Shown here: positions 1 through 12,185 of the stretch, piece by piece
How the letters are laid out: the number at the start of each line of letters is the position of its first letter
Position numbering within the stretch: the stretch's first letter is position 1
Origin: Penicillium oxalicum
Lineage: Eukaryota; Ascomycota; Eurotiomycetes; Eurotiales; Aspergillaceae
NCBI RefSeq assembly: GCF_001723175.1
Contig: NC_064656.1
Span: forward strand, 868,001-932,000
DNA: 64,000 nt
Reading direction: 5' to 3'
Notes under the pieces: model-generated
The model's input: only the letters and a program-made list of their open reading frames with translations
What the model was told of the DNA's origin: nothing
The model's database searches: none
Program-made: the position numbers and the translations under genes

Positions 1-1624
1 CTCGGTTCCAAGCTTTGTGAGTTCTTTGACGCGGGCTGCTGCTCGCCCATCACAGAACGAGCTTGAAGCTCGTCCAGCCCGGGGTGGGACTTGACCCCAT
101 CACAACCGTGTGGCGGGCAGCCAAACAACGATGTGCACGACCGGACGAAAGTTTCAAGTGGGGAATTTCCTTTGGGCTCGGGACCGCTTCGATCGGTAGG
201 TGTGTTTTTTTGTCTTATTTTTCATTTCATTCTGACTTTCGTTACCCCTGAAAATTGAATCAGCGTTTTCGACAGGACTAGGGGGAAAACAACGAGCATA
301 TAGCAAAGCGGCCAGGATAGAGTTCTGTCAGGGCCTGTCCAGGTATCCATCCCTATACAAATGATGAGAAAGCCTCTGATTCTTTGACGTCGATGGTCTC
401 CGGCAATAATTGCTGGTTATCCCGTCCTGAATTACTCCACCGACTCCGACTACTTTCACGCCCTGAATGCGGCGATAAAAGCCTTTGTCGTACGTATCCC
501 CGGAGTAGCCACCCATTCTCCCAAGTCCCGTACGATGTTCCCAATTCTGAGGAACCGTCAACCTGCTGATTCACCTCGTAATTGGTCCATCGCTGGCCCG
601 TTCAGTGTGGCCGAAGGACCCCCTCCCCCTTCGTCTCTGCCCATCTCGTTGGCTCGCAGTCTCTTTTCTTCCTTGAGCTCCCCTTCTTCCAATCCCGGTC
701 GTAGCTTTCTCCTTTTTTTTTTTTTTTTTCATCTATGCGCCGCCCAGCTTGGACAGCGTGAGCAGGCCAATTTGCAATCATCGCAGCGTTTAAGACCTGG
801 AAATATACAGAGAAGCTAGTCATCTCATGGTCACGATCCTGATCTGAACATCGCATCCTCCTGACCACATCCTTCTCTCTGGGCATCTCCCGAAGTATCC
901 ACCCACCGGTATCCGCGCGTGGGCTGAACGACTTTTGTTGGCGCCCAAATTGATCGAGTCTACTACTTTTCCCTACCGCACAAAAAACCGACAAGTGAAA
1001 TTGCTTTGTCAACTCCAAGGACAAGATTGGAATTTGTACCGGGCGATTAGTGTGGCCTTGCACCTCTCCAATTGCTGACCATTGCGGCCGCCTGTGTGCG
1101 ATTGACCGTCTCGCTCCACAAAAAGCTGTTGACCTCCTGGAATCACCCCGAGCCAAGCTGCTGTCAATTTTTCCATTGTCAAGTAGCCGCTCGAAGTTTG
1201 TACAATAGCAGCGGCGCAAAGAAAAGACGCTTATTTTTCACTCTCAAGTACCAACTGGTTGATCCGGATCGACCTCGTGTGTCCCACGTGAGTGCCGTTG
1301 CCCCTTACTTGGTTCCTGAAGTGCCATCGATCGGGTGGGACATGTTTCCGCAGACTCCGCACGCGGGGAAAGGGACAAAGTCATCATGCTTGACAGATGT
1401 TCCCATACGCAATGGAATCCCGGCGATGCATGGTGCCAGTTACTATATGTGAAACTAACAAGGTGGCCTTGAAACATAGATTGTGACATCTCCGCTCAAG
1501 TCTCCTAGAATAGGACTAGTGACCACAGCACTATCCCCAATTTCCACCTCACGCACTGGCCATTGCCCACTGCCCATCACAGCGCTCACAACATAAGACA
1601 GTAACCTCAAGAACCTTCCCCAAA
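1..1624. other. Non-coding stretch upstream of the septin-like gene
   Basis: No convincing exon is seen on either strand. The stretch is pyrimidine-rich, with a T run of about 17 at 713-729. The longest open frame, a 205-codon minus-strand frame at 602-1219, is low in family-like features and crosses the poly-T tract. The right part presumably holds the promoter and 5' leader of the gene starting at 1625. Confidence 0.5.
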
Positions 1625-3406
1625 ATGGCCACACCCACGTCCACCCACGCTCCTTCCGACGCGTTACTCGCTGAAAACAATCAAGCCGCCCGCCGCAGTT
1701 CACTCGGCTTTCTCCGTCGTTCCAAATCTACTGAACCGCTGGGTGACCGCAAAGCCTCAGGCAGCCGCAAGAGAATGAACAAGACCCAAGCCATGGAAGA
1801 TGAACTTCGTCGTCAGCGCGACGCTCACGCCCCTCAGAATGCCCCTCGTTTGCCTGATCTGGCTCCTCCACCGCAGTTGGAGACCTTTGGGGGTGAAGAG
1901 CGTGATACGATCGCGGCCTCGCCCCCAATGCCTCGCCCTCAGTCTGGCGCTGCTGTCCCCAGCGCGTCAACAAGGTCCCCGTCCTCCGCCATGGACCCCT
2001 ACGCTCGCACCGAGAGCATGACTCACCGTGGCCGATACAGCTATGCAAGCAGTGCCATGAGCAACGTCAACAGTCCCCGTCGTATTCGCCGCCGGAAGGA
2101 CCCCACTCCTTACAAGTAAGTTGAATGTCCGTGAGGTTCCCAGGCCCAGGTAGTCCATGACTCTCAGCAGGCACCTGGGAGCCTGGGTCTCGATCAACCG
2201 TCCTGAATCTGAGCTAACCAAGAGCCGATTAGTGTGCTGGTTGTCGGAGCACGCAATGCGGGCAAGACTTCGTTCATTAACTTTTTGCGCTCGGCGTTGA
2301 CCATGCCTCCGCACAAACATCCCACGCGTAGCCCAGAAGAGCTGGAAGAGCTCGAATCACAAACATCGGCTTACGATGGGTTTACCTCGCAATATCTGGA
2401 GACAGAAATCGATGGGGAGCGTGTTGGTCTGACCTTGTGGGACTCGATCGGCCTGGAACGAAACATTGCCGATCTCCAGATGGGAGCCGTGACGGGCTTC
2501 CTGGAGAGCAAATTCGAGGAAACGTTGGCCGAGGAGATGAAGGTGGTGCGCTCTCCCAATGCTCGTGATACCCACATCCACTGTACCTTTTTGTTACTGG
2601 ACCCCGTTCGCTTGGATGAGAATATTGCCGCTTCCGAGCGCGTCGCCAACGGAACAGCCAAAGCCGGTGATGCGCCAGTTGTCGGCGTGCTGGATCAGAA
2701 CTTGGACTTGCAGGTGCTGCGTACCATGATGGGTAAGACCACCATTGTGCCTGTGATCAGCAAGGCGGATACCATCACCACGGCACACATGGCGTTCCTC
2801 CGCAAGGCGGTCTGGAGTAGCTTGAAGAAAGCCAACATCGATCCTCTGGAGATCCTGACGCTTGAAGACCAGGAAGAGTACACCTCGTCAGAGAGTGCAG
2901 ATGAGGAAGAGTCGGTGCAGGAAGAGGTATCCTTAACCGCGAACGAAACTGCCGACGATCCCACCGGCGGCTCAGGCGAGGAAATTAATGGAAACCAGGG
3001 TGAAACGACCGCGGACGACCAATTGCAGCCACGCGTCCCGCAGTCGCCCTCTCAGCGAAGCCAAAGCTCCTTCGGCGCCTCGTCTTCTTTCAATCCCCAC
3101 GTTCCTTTCTCAATCCTCTCCCCCGATCCTCACTCATTGGCGTCTGGAGAACAGCCCGTGGGACGTCGATTCCCGTGGGGATTCGCCGATCCATATGACC
3201 CCACGCACTGTGATTTTGTGCGTCTCAAGGACTCGGTCTTCAGTGACTGGCGCGCGGAGATGCGTGAAGCCAGTCGCGTTGTTTGGTACGAGCGTTGGCG
3301 AACCAATCGTCTCAATCGCAATGGCCAGCCAACTTCGCCGTTGCCTGCGAAGAAATCGTATGCCGGTCGTATGGGACCCGGTGTGGATGGTCGTCGTACG
3401 CGGTAA
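1625..3406 (+). CDS. Divergent septin-type G-domain protein
   Basis: Two exons (1625-2115 and 2233-3406) joined by a GTAAGT...TTAG intron give about 554 residues. Residues 1-163 are a basic, Ser/Pro-rich disordered region. The P-loop GARNAGKTS lies at 169-177, a DxxG motif reads DSIG at 234-237, and the base-binding motif reads SKAD at 340-343. Canonical septins have DTPG and AKAD, so the protein belongs to the septin/TRAFAC GTPase group but is divergent. An acidic Glu/Ser stretch (around residues 375-430) and a conserved-looking WGFADP block follow. No C-terminal coiled coil is visible. A role in cortical or cytoskeletal scaffolding is inferred from the family only. The ATG at 1625 is the first in frame and the splice keeps the frame (Asn codon split aa|t). 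Septin-type proteins of this divergent kind occur in Aspergilli, from memory. GTPase activity is unproven. Confidence 0.85.
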
Positions 3407-4886
3407 TCGTCACCTCGCAAGAATTGAGGCTACCACAGCCCCATCGCCTGTCCCCCATTCTCCCGTCTTCGATGTGCATCGTGTTCGGTTTGATTTTCTC
3501 CTCTTCTTCTTTTGCCTGTTCGCAGAGCGCGCAATCTTCTCGTACATACCCCAAGAGTTTTTTTTTATCTTCTTCTTTTTGTTACTGGCCTTCTCTTCCC
3601 TCTTGGCGCCGTGTCTGTATGGCAAAGGATTATCACTTTCAACACCTTACCTTCTCTTCTTGTCTGAGTATGACTCCTCAGCAGCCGTGTCGCCACTGCC
3701 TACATTTACCACTGATGGCTGTATCTATGCCCCCATGGCTCCCCTGTGTTTCATTTCTTATGAACGAATTATTGACTCTCTACATTCTTACCTATTTCTA
3801 TGGCCTCTTCATTCGCATATCCTGCACCCAGTACAGGCTGTGAAGTCTTTCGCAATTATCATTCCTTGTTGGACTGACTATCCTTCACGTTGATTCCCTT
3901 TCACGTCCTTGCGTATACTGTACAAACTACAAGCTGTAGGCCAATCAAGCCATGACCATGTCACCGACACGGCAAGTGCCTTGGGCGGTTCCTCCCTCAG
4001 CTGGGGGGTGAAAGACCCACCACGCACGCTCTCACCGCCCAATGATTCGTCAGATGACTCCTCGAGCGGCTGAACGCTGCATGAATCCACGATCCTTGGC
4101 AGATGATCGTAAGCCGACCTTCTAATGGAGGCCTATCAGCAGCCTGGAGAGGCGACTGCATGCCGCATGGGGTCTGTGAGGAGGCCCCCGCCTGAAGGGC
4201 CATTTAGCGCTCACTGGGAGAGCCCTTGAACCTTGATAGTGTCCCTGGCGGACCAGTCAAGAGGCGTCTGAAGCAGACTTTGGCAGGCATCAGGGCGGGC
4301 TGACCGTGTGGGCTGCAGGTTTCCTCGCCGATGCACCTTATAGGGCATGCCATACAGACGAGCCTCTTCATGCACCTCGACAAGGTCTGCTTCGCCTGAG
4401 GTCTGGCCGGTGCTTGTGTGTGCGATGACCACCCGTGGGAATGCTGAGTCTTTCTCGGTTCAGTCTTTGTAGCTTTCTTTTTTCCCTCCTCTATTTTCGC
4501 TTCTCTCTCAGTCATTGTTGTTTGACTCGACATTTACTCCCCTTCACGTTGCTACGATACCTCAACCGGCCCGATTGCGACGGAGGTGGGGGGTCATAGC
4601 TCAATCCAGTACGAGGGTATCGTCGAGCCCACCGTTCCCACGCGCTCTTCACAAAAGGGACAGTCGATTCTGGTCTCCCCCGCTTCTCGCACAGATCAGG
4701 CACACGAAACTCGGCTCTGGGACTCGGACGACAGGTATCTCTTTATTTGTGTGCAAGGAGCTCATCGACGTTGACCACGCGGTGTCTGGTCTGGAGATTA
4801 AAGTCCATACTTCATTTTTCCAGTAGAAGATAAACACCACTTCAGTCTTTGTGGCCCACCACTCTACTGGAGGCTCTCGGATCGCC
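3407..4886. other. Intergenic region between septin-like and annexin genes
   Basis: Pyrimidine-rich 3' region (T-rich 3480-3600), then the promoter and leader of the annexin gene. The open frames here have no start/splice logic or recognisable domains. Nothing else is seen. Confidence 0.5.
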
Positions 4887-7800
4887 ATGTCCCTCCAAGT
4901 CAATGATCCGCGGTCGCGCTCCCGTTCCAAATCTCCAGGTCGTATCCGCGAGCGTTCGCGATCGCGCGATGGTCGTACCTCCACCGTCGACCTGGAACCA
5001 CCGCGCTCAAGACCGCGTTCGCGATCTCCCGCGGTGGAAGTGGCCTCCAAGTCGTCCTCGAGTAGAGATTATGACCTACCGCGTGCGCGCTCGCCTGCTG
5101 TCGAAATCGCACCTCGGTCATCTCGATCGGGGAAATCGTCCCGGGATTATGACCCGGACGTGGAAGCTGAGGTTGATCGCCGGTATAAGTTGATGAAGGA
5201 AGAAAGACTGCGCGAGTCAGGCGGAGAGGGCAGCCGGTCAAGCTCCCGTGTACCTCGCACGACAGGACGGTACGATGTTGAGAGGTCGGATTCCGAGGAG
5301 AGTCGTAGGCGGCGTGGAGATCACCGCGACCGTCGTCAGCGCGAGGATGCTCGATACGAGCACTCGGACGAAGACAGAGATCTCAGAAAAGTTCGGCCCA
5401 GGGATTCGCGAGATCCGAGAGGATCCAAGGACTCGTTGGGAGACTTCGGTCACACCGATCCCAGGGGCTCAAGGGACTCTTTTAAAGATACACGCGAATA
5501 CACCGATCCAAGGAGTTCAAAGGATTCACTCAAGGGATCCGACCCAAGAGGGTCGCGAGAGTCTCTCCCTCGCGACACTTTGAGGGACCCGCGCGATTAC
5601 GCTGCGCAAACGCACCGCCAACGACCCTCGTCCCCTTTGGCCCGTGATTCTCGGCTGAATGACTCGGACGAGGATTCGGATGACGGGCTAGCATATGGCG
5701 ATACTCTGGGCGATCATCCCAGCTATGCGCGCCCAGGTAATTACCAGTATGCACAGATGGGAGAACCTGAGTACCACGGTCATCCTGACCCAAGGTCATC
5801 AGACTGGGCCCCAATACCCGAATGTGAGCGGCCCGGGTTCATTCCACCAGCATCACACCCTTCTTCGCAAGCGGGACCGCCCTCTACTATGCCGGGAGGC
5901 TTCCCTTCAGCCTCGCCATATACCGGAGCGCCTACCACATCGGTCCCTTCAACTCCGATGGAAATACCACAGTCGCAGGTTGCATATACTCAGAGTTCGT
6001 CAGGTCCTTACAGCCCATCGCACTATCGCACCGTTTCAGCGGCTTCTGTGAATGCTCCAGTTTCATTGTCAGGCTATTACGCCCAGCCGGCCCAGTATCA
6101 ATACGCTCAGGTTGACCCAAATGTTCGATATACCTCCAAAGCGACCCCAGTCCAGCCTTATACGGCGTCCGCGGCAGAACAAGTTGGCACTCGTGAACCT
6201 CAACCTGCGTTGCCGTATAGGTATAGTAGTGAACCGCAGTTCAGTCTGAAGAAGCCGCAACCGCAACCACAGCCGCAGCCTCGTTCGTCACCACCGTCGC
6301 CGCCGGCGGCTCAGGAACCACATTACCAGTACCAGCAACCGCCCACTCAGCTGCAATATAGACACGGGCAAGGTCATGGCTCAGCATTGGGTCCGCAACA
6401 GCAGTCAGCACCCCCGCAGTTGATTGAGATCACGCCCGGTGGGGGACGAGGTCGTCCGCATAGTCTGTCTGTATCATCGGCGAACAACCTCACCGTCACG
6501 GGTGGCCAAAGTCTGACTGCCGGTCATCCTCCGGCCAGTCCTCTTCTGGAAGCCTATCATGGGACGTATCAATCTATCTCACCCATGCCGTCTCCAATCG
6601 TCATGCCCGCACGCGATGATGATCTCTCTGACATGGAGCCACTTGATGGAGGCTCGTCAAATTCCGAATCAGGACGGCTCAAGAAACACACTCGCTCCAA
6701 GTCCTCAACTAGCGAGAGGGAGGTACGTTACATGAGCAGCAAGGACAAGGCAAGAGAGAAGGAGAAAGACCGGGATTCCCGCATCAAGGATGACAGACGT
6801 CATCACCGTCATGACTCGGGCGTGTCGCATGACCGCGATCGCGAGCGTGATCGTATGGTGGTTATCACGCCTGGTAGCGGGCGCAAGCGTGTTTCATTCT
6901 ATGATGCCGCCGGCGATGCGCTTGACATGCAGTCTGCTTTGAGCCATCGCACCATCGACAACAAGACCATCATTCGAGTTCTCCCCCGTCTGACGAGCGA
7001 CGAAATTCTTCTCCTCCGCGCTGAATACAAAAATCGCGTCAAGATGCAAGGCAAAGGCATCAATCTTGCCAAGCATATTCGTCTCAAGCTGGGCAACTCT
7101 TCCTTTGGCAAAGTCGCTTACGCGACGGCTCTGGGACGCTGGGAATCCGAGGCATACTGGGCAAACTGCTACTATCAAGCCGGTACTTCTCGGCGGGAAC
7201 TGCTGATTGAATCACTCATTGGCCGTTCCAACGCCGCCATCCGCGAGATCAAATCCTCATTCCGGGACACTCGGTACGACAACAGTTTGGAGCGGTGCAT
7301 GCGCGCCGAGCTGAAAGCGGATAAATTCCGCACGGCCGTGCTGCTCGCATTGGAGGAACGTCGGCAGGAAGAGCGCGAGCCAATCGACGACCGACTGATT
7401 CGACAGGATGTGCAGGATTTGCATCGCGCGCTGATTTCTCGAGAGGGGGGCGAAACGGCCATGATCAATGTCATTGTGACGCGGAGTGATACGCATCTGC
7501 GAGAAGTGTTGCGTGAATATGAAGCGGTGTATCGAACGAATTTTGCCCGAGCGATGATTGCAAAGTCAAGGAATTTGGTGGTATGTTTCTCTTTTCTTTT
7601 CTTTTCTTTTTTTTACGCCCGGTTCCCCGGATCATTTGCCTGCCACAGTGTTATTCCAAGTTTTGAGCATCAGAGTGCGTCGATACTAACCTGAAATCTT
7701 TCGATCTGACAGGGTGAAACACTCGCTCACATCCTCAACGGTGCCATCAATCGACCCATGCGCGATGCTCTCCTCCTTCACCAGGCGGTGCGAGAATCCC

Positions 7801-8006
7801 GGACTGGTCGCGAACGGTCCGAGCTTTTAATCTCCCGCCTGGTGCGGCTGCACTGGGAGCCGCGACATTTAGAGCAAGTCAAGATTGAATATCGAAGACG
7901 ATATAATGAGCGAATCGAAGAGGCGATTGCGGAGGAAGTGATGAGCTCGGCGACGGGGAGTGATTGGGGGGAGTTTTGTATTGAGCTGGCCAGGAGCTCG
8001 TCCTGA
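4887..8006 (+). CDS. anxC4: Annexin with long SR-rich N-terminal extension (ANXC4-like)
   Basis: Two exons: 4887-7580 and 7713-8006, with donor GTATGT, ACTAAC branch site and GACAG acceptor. They encode about 995 residues. Residues 1-120 are rich in Arg-Ser dipeptides. Residues 173-231 carry four DPRGSKDSL-type units. Residues 290-560 are Pro/Gln/Tyr/Ser-rich. A highly charged KDKAREKEKDRDS segment precedes the annexin core from about residue 680 to the end. The core has four helical repeats, but the classical GxGTD calcium loop is not seen: the first repeat reads GKGI. Membrane binding may therefore be weak or not calcium-dependent. The open frame extends upstream to 4851 without an ATG, so the ATG at 4887 was chosen. 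Annexins bind acidic phospholipids. The symbol follows the Aspergillus annexin class with long N-termini and is from memory. Confidence 0.85.
5412..5567 (+). repeat. Four degenerate DPRGSKDSL-type coding repeats
   Basis: Inside the annexin N-terminus, units begin near residues 176, 191, 207 and 219 (DPRGSKDSL, DPRGSRDSF, DPRSSKDSL, DPRGSRESL), with spacing 15, 16 and 12. They are seen directly in translation and also partly as DNA similarity. They look like an unstable low-complexity repeat that could vary in copy number between strains. Confidence 0.75.
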
Positions 8007-11000
8007 AGGTGACCGGTGGACTCAAAAATGTTTTTCTTTTTTCCCCTTGATGACTTGGAGTGGGCAATTCAATGGGCACCGAAGGAGGTGATCGATTAAT
8101 TAGAGGAATGGATCGAGATCCACGCTGGATTGAATGCTGCTAGTGTGGACTTGAGACTATTCCGCCGAGTGTGGGCCCTATTAGCCTACTAATCTACCAT
8201 CAAAACTACCGACAACGTGCCCATCTATCGGCATCTACTGTATTCAAGGGCAGGCCTCGATCCGATCCAAACATTTCCAAAAGACTCTTCTAATGAAAAG
8301 TGATATGAACTACAGAAAGCACATTTGATGAAACCCGTAGAGAGTCTTTGATCAGGATCTTCCAGTCTCGACTTGTGCACTCTCCAACCCAAAAATCAGC
8401 CATGGCACCAACCAAGGCATCCACCCACCGTAACAGCAATCTTGGATATTCCACGATTTCCACAGACACGCAGAAGTAGCATCTCCCCGAGTTAAATCAA
8501 CTGATAATCCCTTTGCTCTTAGGAGAATTTAATTCACATCCATTCCCCGTCCTTAAACTCGGATTGGAAATTCATCTAGACTCGCTTTCAAGTTTGCACC
8601 TATATTCCATCTTAGCAGTCGCAGCCAGACCAAAGAGAAAGAGTTCACGTTTCGTCTATTTCCAATACATGGGGTTTTCCATCTTAGCCAAGAGGTGATT
8701 TCTTTCCTGGCTAACCTAGCCCATCACCACCTTCTGATTTCGAACGTGGATGTCCACATGACCGGGCAATCATGATTGATAATTGATGCCTTCTTCCGGT
8801 CCGCCCAAGAGATCTACTCTTGGCATGGTTTGTTCCTGTTCGTTCTTAGGAGTCGAGAGACTCTATTGATGTAGTATTCGTGTTGGAGGATCGACGGTTA
8901 TGATGCTACTTTGAATAGATCGACAAGAGGGAATGAGTTGGTTGGTCTTCATGTTACTGAATTGTTGTCGTTTTTTATTTATTTGATAGAACAAAGCAAT
9001 TTCCATTTTTGGTAAGTGGCTTGATCGCATGATACTGCGTGCATGGTCATCAGTCATCCATGATCCATGCAGAATCCATTCATCGGGCCAGCAACCTTAA
9101 GACCGAAAGTGTGAAGAGTGCGGGGGAACCTCGATGGGGGGATACCATTGGTAGAGTGCGGGGATAGTTGAGTAAATGGTTGGTTCATGTAGGGCTGGAG
9201 AGTCTCGTTGTGCATAGTCCCCAACTTTGAAAGGATGAATGGAATATAGTTGAGAAGGCGTTTATATTCCTCTGGTCCCCTACTGGATTCGGAAAGTGTG
9301 TATGGAGGTGGTGATCATATGGCAGGTGACCTTCAATTGGGACTTTAAAGATTTCAGTCAGGGCCATTACTTGGATTTATTTTTTCTTGACTTATTTGTT
9401 GGTCTGATTCGGTGTCTTTTCTCCGCGGACGGGCGGAGGTTGGCCACGATGATCGTTGAGGTTGCACCACGAGCCACGAGTCGTCGACTAGTCCCAAGCG
9501 GCCACCGTTGAGGAACGTGATCTTGTCAGACGGGTTTGCGGGTACATACGGGGTCGTGTGGGGTCAAACGAATACGACCAGATGACAATCCAGCATGGTG
9601 GATGGTCATGACATGGAGCGTTTGATAGATGTAGAAGATCGTCGTCACAGGGACGGTGATTCAATCTGATCGTTGATGCGTGCAAGCAAGCAGGGGTGTG
9701 TCGGGTGGGACTGCGGGGATAGACTTTGCGAAGGTAGAGAGGGTCGATCACGCGACTCAAAGAGGGCGGTCACTCAGCAAGGGAAAAAGGTGCTCGGAGA
9801 AAGTAAACTGCCGATGGTATCTACGATGAAGAGCCCTGGAAGCTTACGAGATGTGGATTCAGTCTGCTTACCGTTACATCCTTGGAAAGCGAGTCGGTGG
9901 ACCTGATGATAGGATTCAAGTGACCAGAAACAGATCAGTAAACCAAGCAGCCCAACTAGGGTGATTTCGGAGTTTTCTCAAGTGGTCACTCTTCGATAAC
10001 TCCGTGGAAGACGATCGCGTTCATCGTCAGTCTTCCATTCCGCATATATTTTTTCTCATATCGCGACACATGGATCGAGACGTGACATTGAAGAGACAAC
10101 AATACCAGAAGGGCTCATATTGTTGGTGTACCTGTCTCTGTCGCCGGTCGTCCGCGGGAGCCACCCCGCCAGTCCTGCGACTTGGTTTCCAGGAACAGCC
10201 CGCATCAGTGCAGCCTGGCTCTCTCGATGATCCATGACGAGATGTATCTGATGCTCATGTGCATCGCGGTGAGGGTGCCACGTCCCGGCTGCGTGACTCG
10301 CGTCTGACCTCCGGATTCCCTCTACATCTCTACACCTCATTTCTCACTACTCCATCGTCCCACCTGAGAAAAACGCCATCCATCGATCTGACATGTCACA
10401 AGACCTCTTCCCCCCATCCCAGTAAGGAGGTCTGTTCACAACCCATACCCCAGGGTTAGTTCGCCACGTTGCACGACGATATTTTCACCTCAAAGGACTT
10501 TCGTGCAATAGCAGTGACCTCAATGTTGGCCCTCGAGACCTAATCCATCAAGGCTCTGCTTTAGTAATGACGCTGAAAGGACCAATTGTCACACGTAAGG
10601 GATATCTTTGTTGCTTCGCATCCAATGCAGGTGGAAATAAACACACTGGCTCCAAAGACCACCAGGCCTTTCGTGCGAGCCGCAATTCGATGCAGTGCCG
10701 AATAGACCAAGAGCATGAATGCGTTGGTCGATCTGCGAGACAAGTTCCTGGGAATCGAAGAGTGTCCACCTGATGGCACTTCTGGCATCCATTCTTTCAC
10801 CCGGGAATATCCCAAACTTCAACGTGCTTTCCCCGCGAACGGCGTCATGTCGCGTCGAGCCTCGCGTGCTGGTGAGGCAGGTACCTCCCCTTCGAGAATC
10901 CCAAAGAATGCTCTCAACAGGACACGAGGCAACCCTCCTTCTGTTTTCCTATCCCCCACTCTTTTGGCCGTGGATCAACACGCTCTTTATCCCGAGTCTC

Positions 11001-11431
11001 GTTAAGATTCTCCAGGTATACTCTCATTATTGGCTGAGAAAGCGACTTGTGTGAATGCCATCATTTCTTGTCTTGCCAGACGAGCTTGATTTTTCGATTC
11101 AGTCATTTTATCACCTGCCAAGGGCACTAAACCTTCTCGCGTCTTTCCAGCGCCACCGGGCGTCGATCATTGCATGGACCGCTGCTTGTTCCATCCAGTT
11201 TAGATGTAAGCTCAGGCACCCTTTCTTGGCCCAATTGTGAACGTGGAATCTCTCATCCCAATCGGAAAAAAAAGGACCGCGGACTTAACCTGCGGGCCGA
11301 ATGATCTCAAACATGAGCTGTCTCTCCCTCCCCCCCCCATTCCTTTTCTCTTGCTCTTCTCTGGCTGAGTTTTGGGTTCTTTTCTGTCGATCTGCCTGTT
11401 TCCTTCTTGGCAGAAACAGAATCCTCCATGT

Positions 11432-11453
11432 GGGGGGGGGGGGGGGGGGGGGG
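11432..11453. repeat. Poly-G run of 22
   Basis: Twenty-two consecutive G on the plus strand. The length is likely unstable and prone to sequencing error. Such a run can form a G-quadruplex. Confidence 0.9.
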
Positions 11454-11859
11454 CATATGAATCTTGTCGGTCTGGACGCAAATGTGATCTTCATCTTCAC
11501 CATCCCTACCGGACCCCTCGCATGTATTGGGATATCTGTTGTCCTATCGCTGATGAGCTACCCACATGGCTCCATGTTTCCCCTACTATTTGTTTTTCAT
11601 TATTTGTTCTCACGTCGCTCCGCCCCGGATCTTCGGAGTGCCAATGCATACTGACGTTGATCAGCAGACGCCCTGGTCCTGACCTGTGTGCTCAGGCACG
11701 GCTAGGTCGGCTGCTTCATGCAATTTTTCTTGTCCATGCGCCGGGCCTCTTTCTGAGTGGGATGGTGGAGAGCGCACTGTGGTATGCGGATCAAGGTCTT
11801 GGTGACTCCAAAAAGCCTCCCCCTGCCTTTCTAGTTTTGAGGGGGTCTGGAGCTTTGTG

Positions 11860-11867
11860 TATAAAAA
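11860..11867 (+). promoter_or_regulatory. TATA-like box upstream of glutaminase
   Basis: TATAAAAA lies about 320 bases before the glutaminase ATG at 12186 and is followed by CT-rich sequence, a common Aspergillus promoter layout. The distance implies a leader of roughly 250-290 bases if it is used. Confidence 0.35.
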
Positions 11868-12185
11868 CATTCGTGGCATTCCAGTCAACACAGACGCCAA
11901 TCACTGCCACGGATATCATTTCTCAACCAGCCTGGGGTAGATTTCATCTCGCCGCGTCGGTTTTCAAACAATCGCCCTTTTGTCCCAACCATCTTCCTGT
12001 CCAACAACTCTCGTCTCTCCTTCAAATTTCACAGTTGTTCTTTTTTCTGTTGGCATTACAGCTCTGGTATTGCTGATGAGCATACAGAAGCTTCCAGCCT
12101 GAGCATTGTGATTCCGTCCACTCCTTACCTTACTTTCCTTTCTTCCTATTCGCATTGACTCGCTGAATTGGAATCAAAAACCACA

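Larger units (their letters stand above)
8007..12185. other. 4.2-kb gene-poor stretch upstream of glutaminase
   Basis: Six-frame inspection shows only short open frames, without splice-linked continuations or known motifs. Notable contents are the G22 run at 11432-11453 and a TATA-like box at 11860. An unannotated non-coding RNA or very diverged gene cannot be excluded. Confidence 0.45.

Noticed and set aside
602..1219. 205-codon minus-strand open frame
   Set aside because: It crosses a poly-T tract, has biased basic composition and no recognisable domain. Likely chance.
11372..12076. 234-codon plus-strand frame through the G22 run
   Set aside because: The frame is held open by the poly-G stretch (poly-Gly) and shows no protein-like features.
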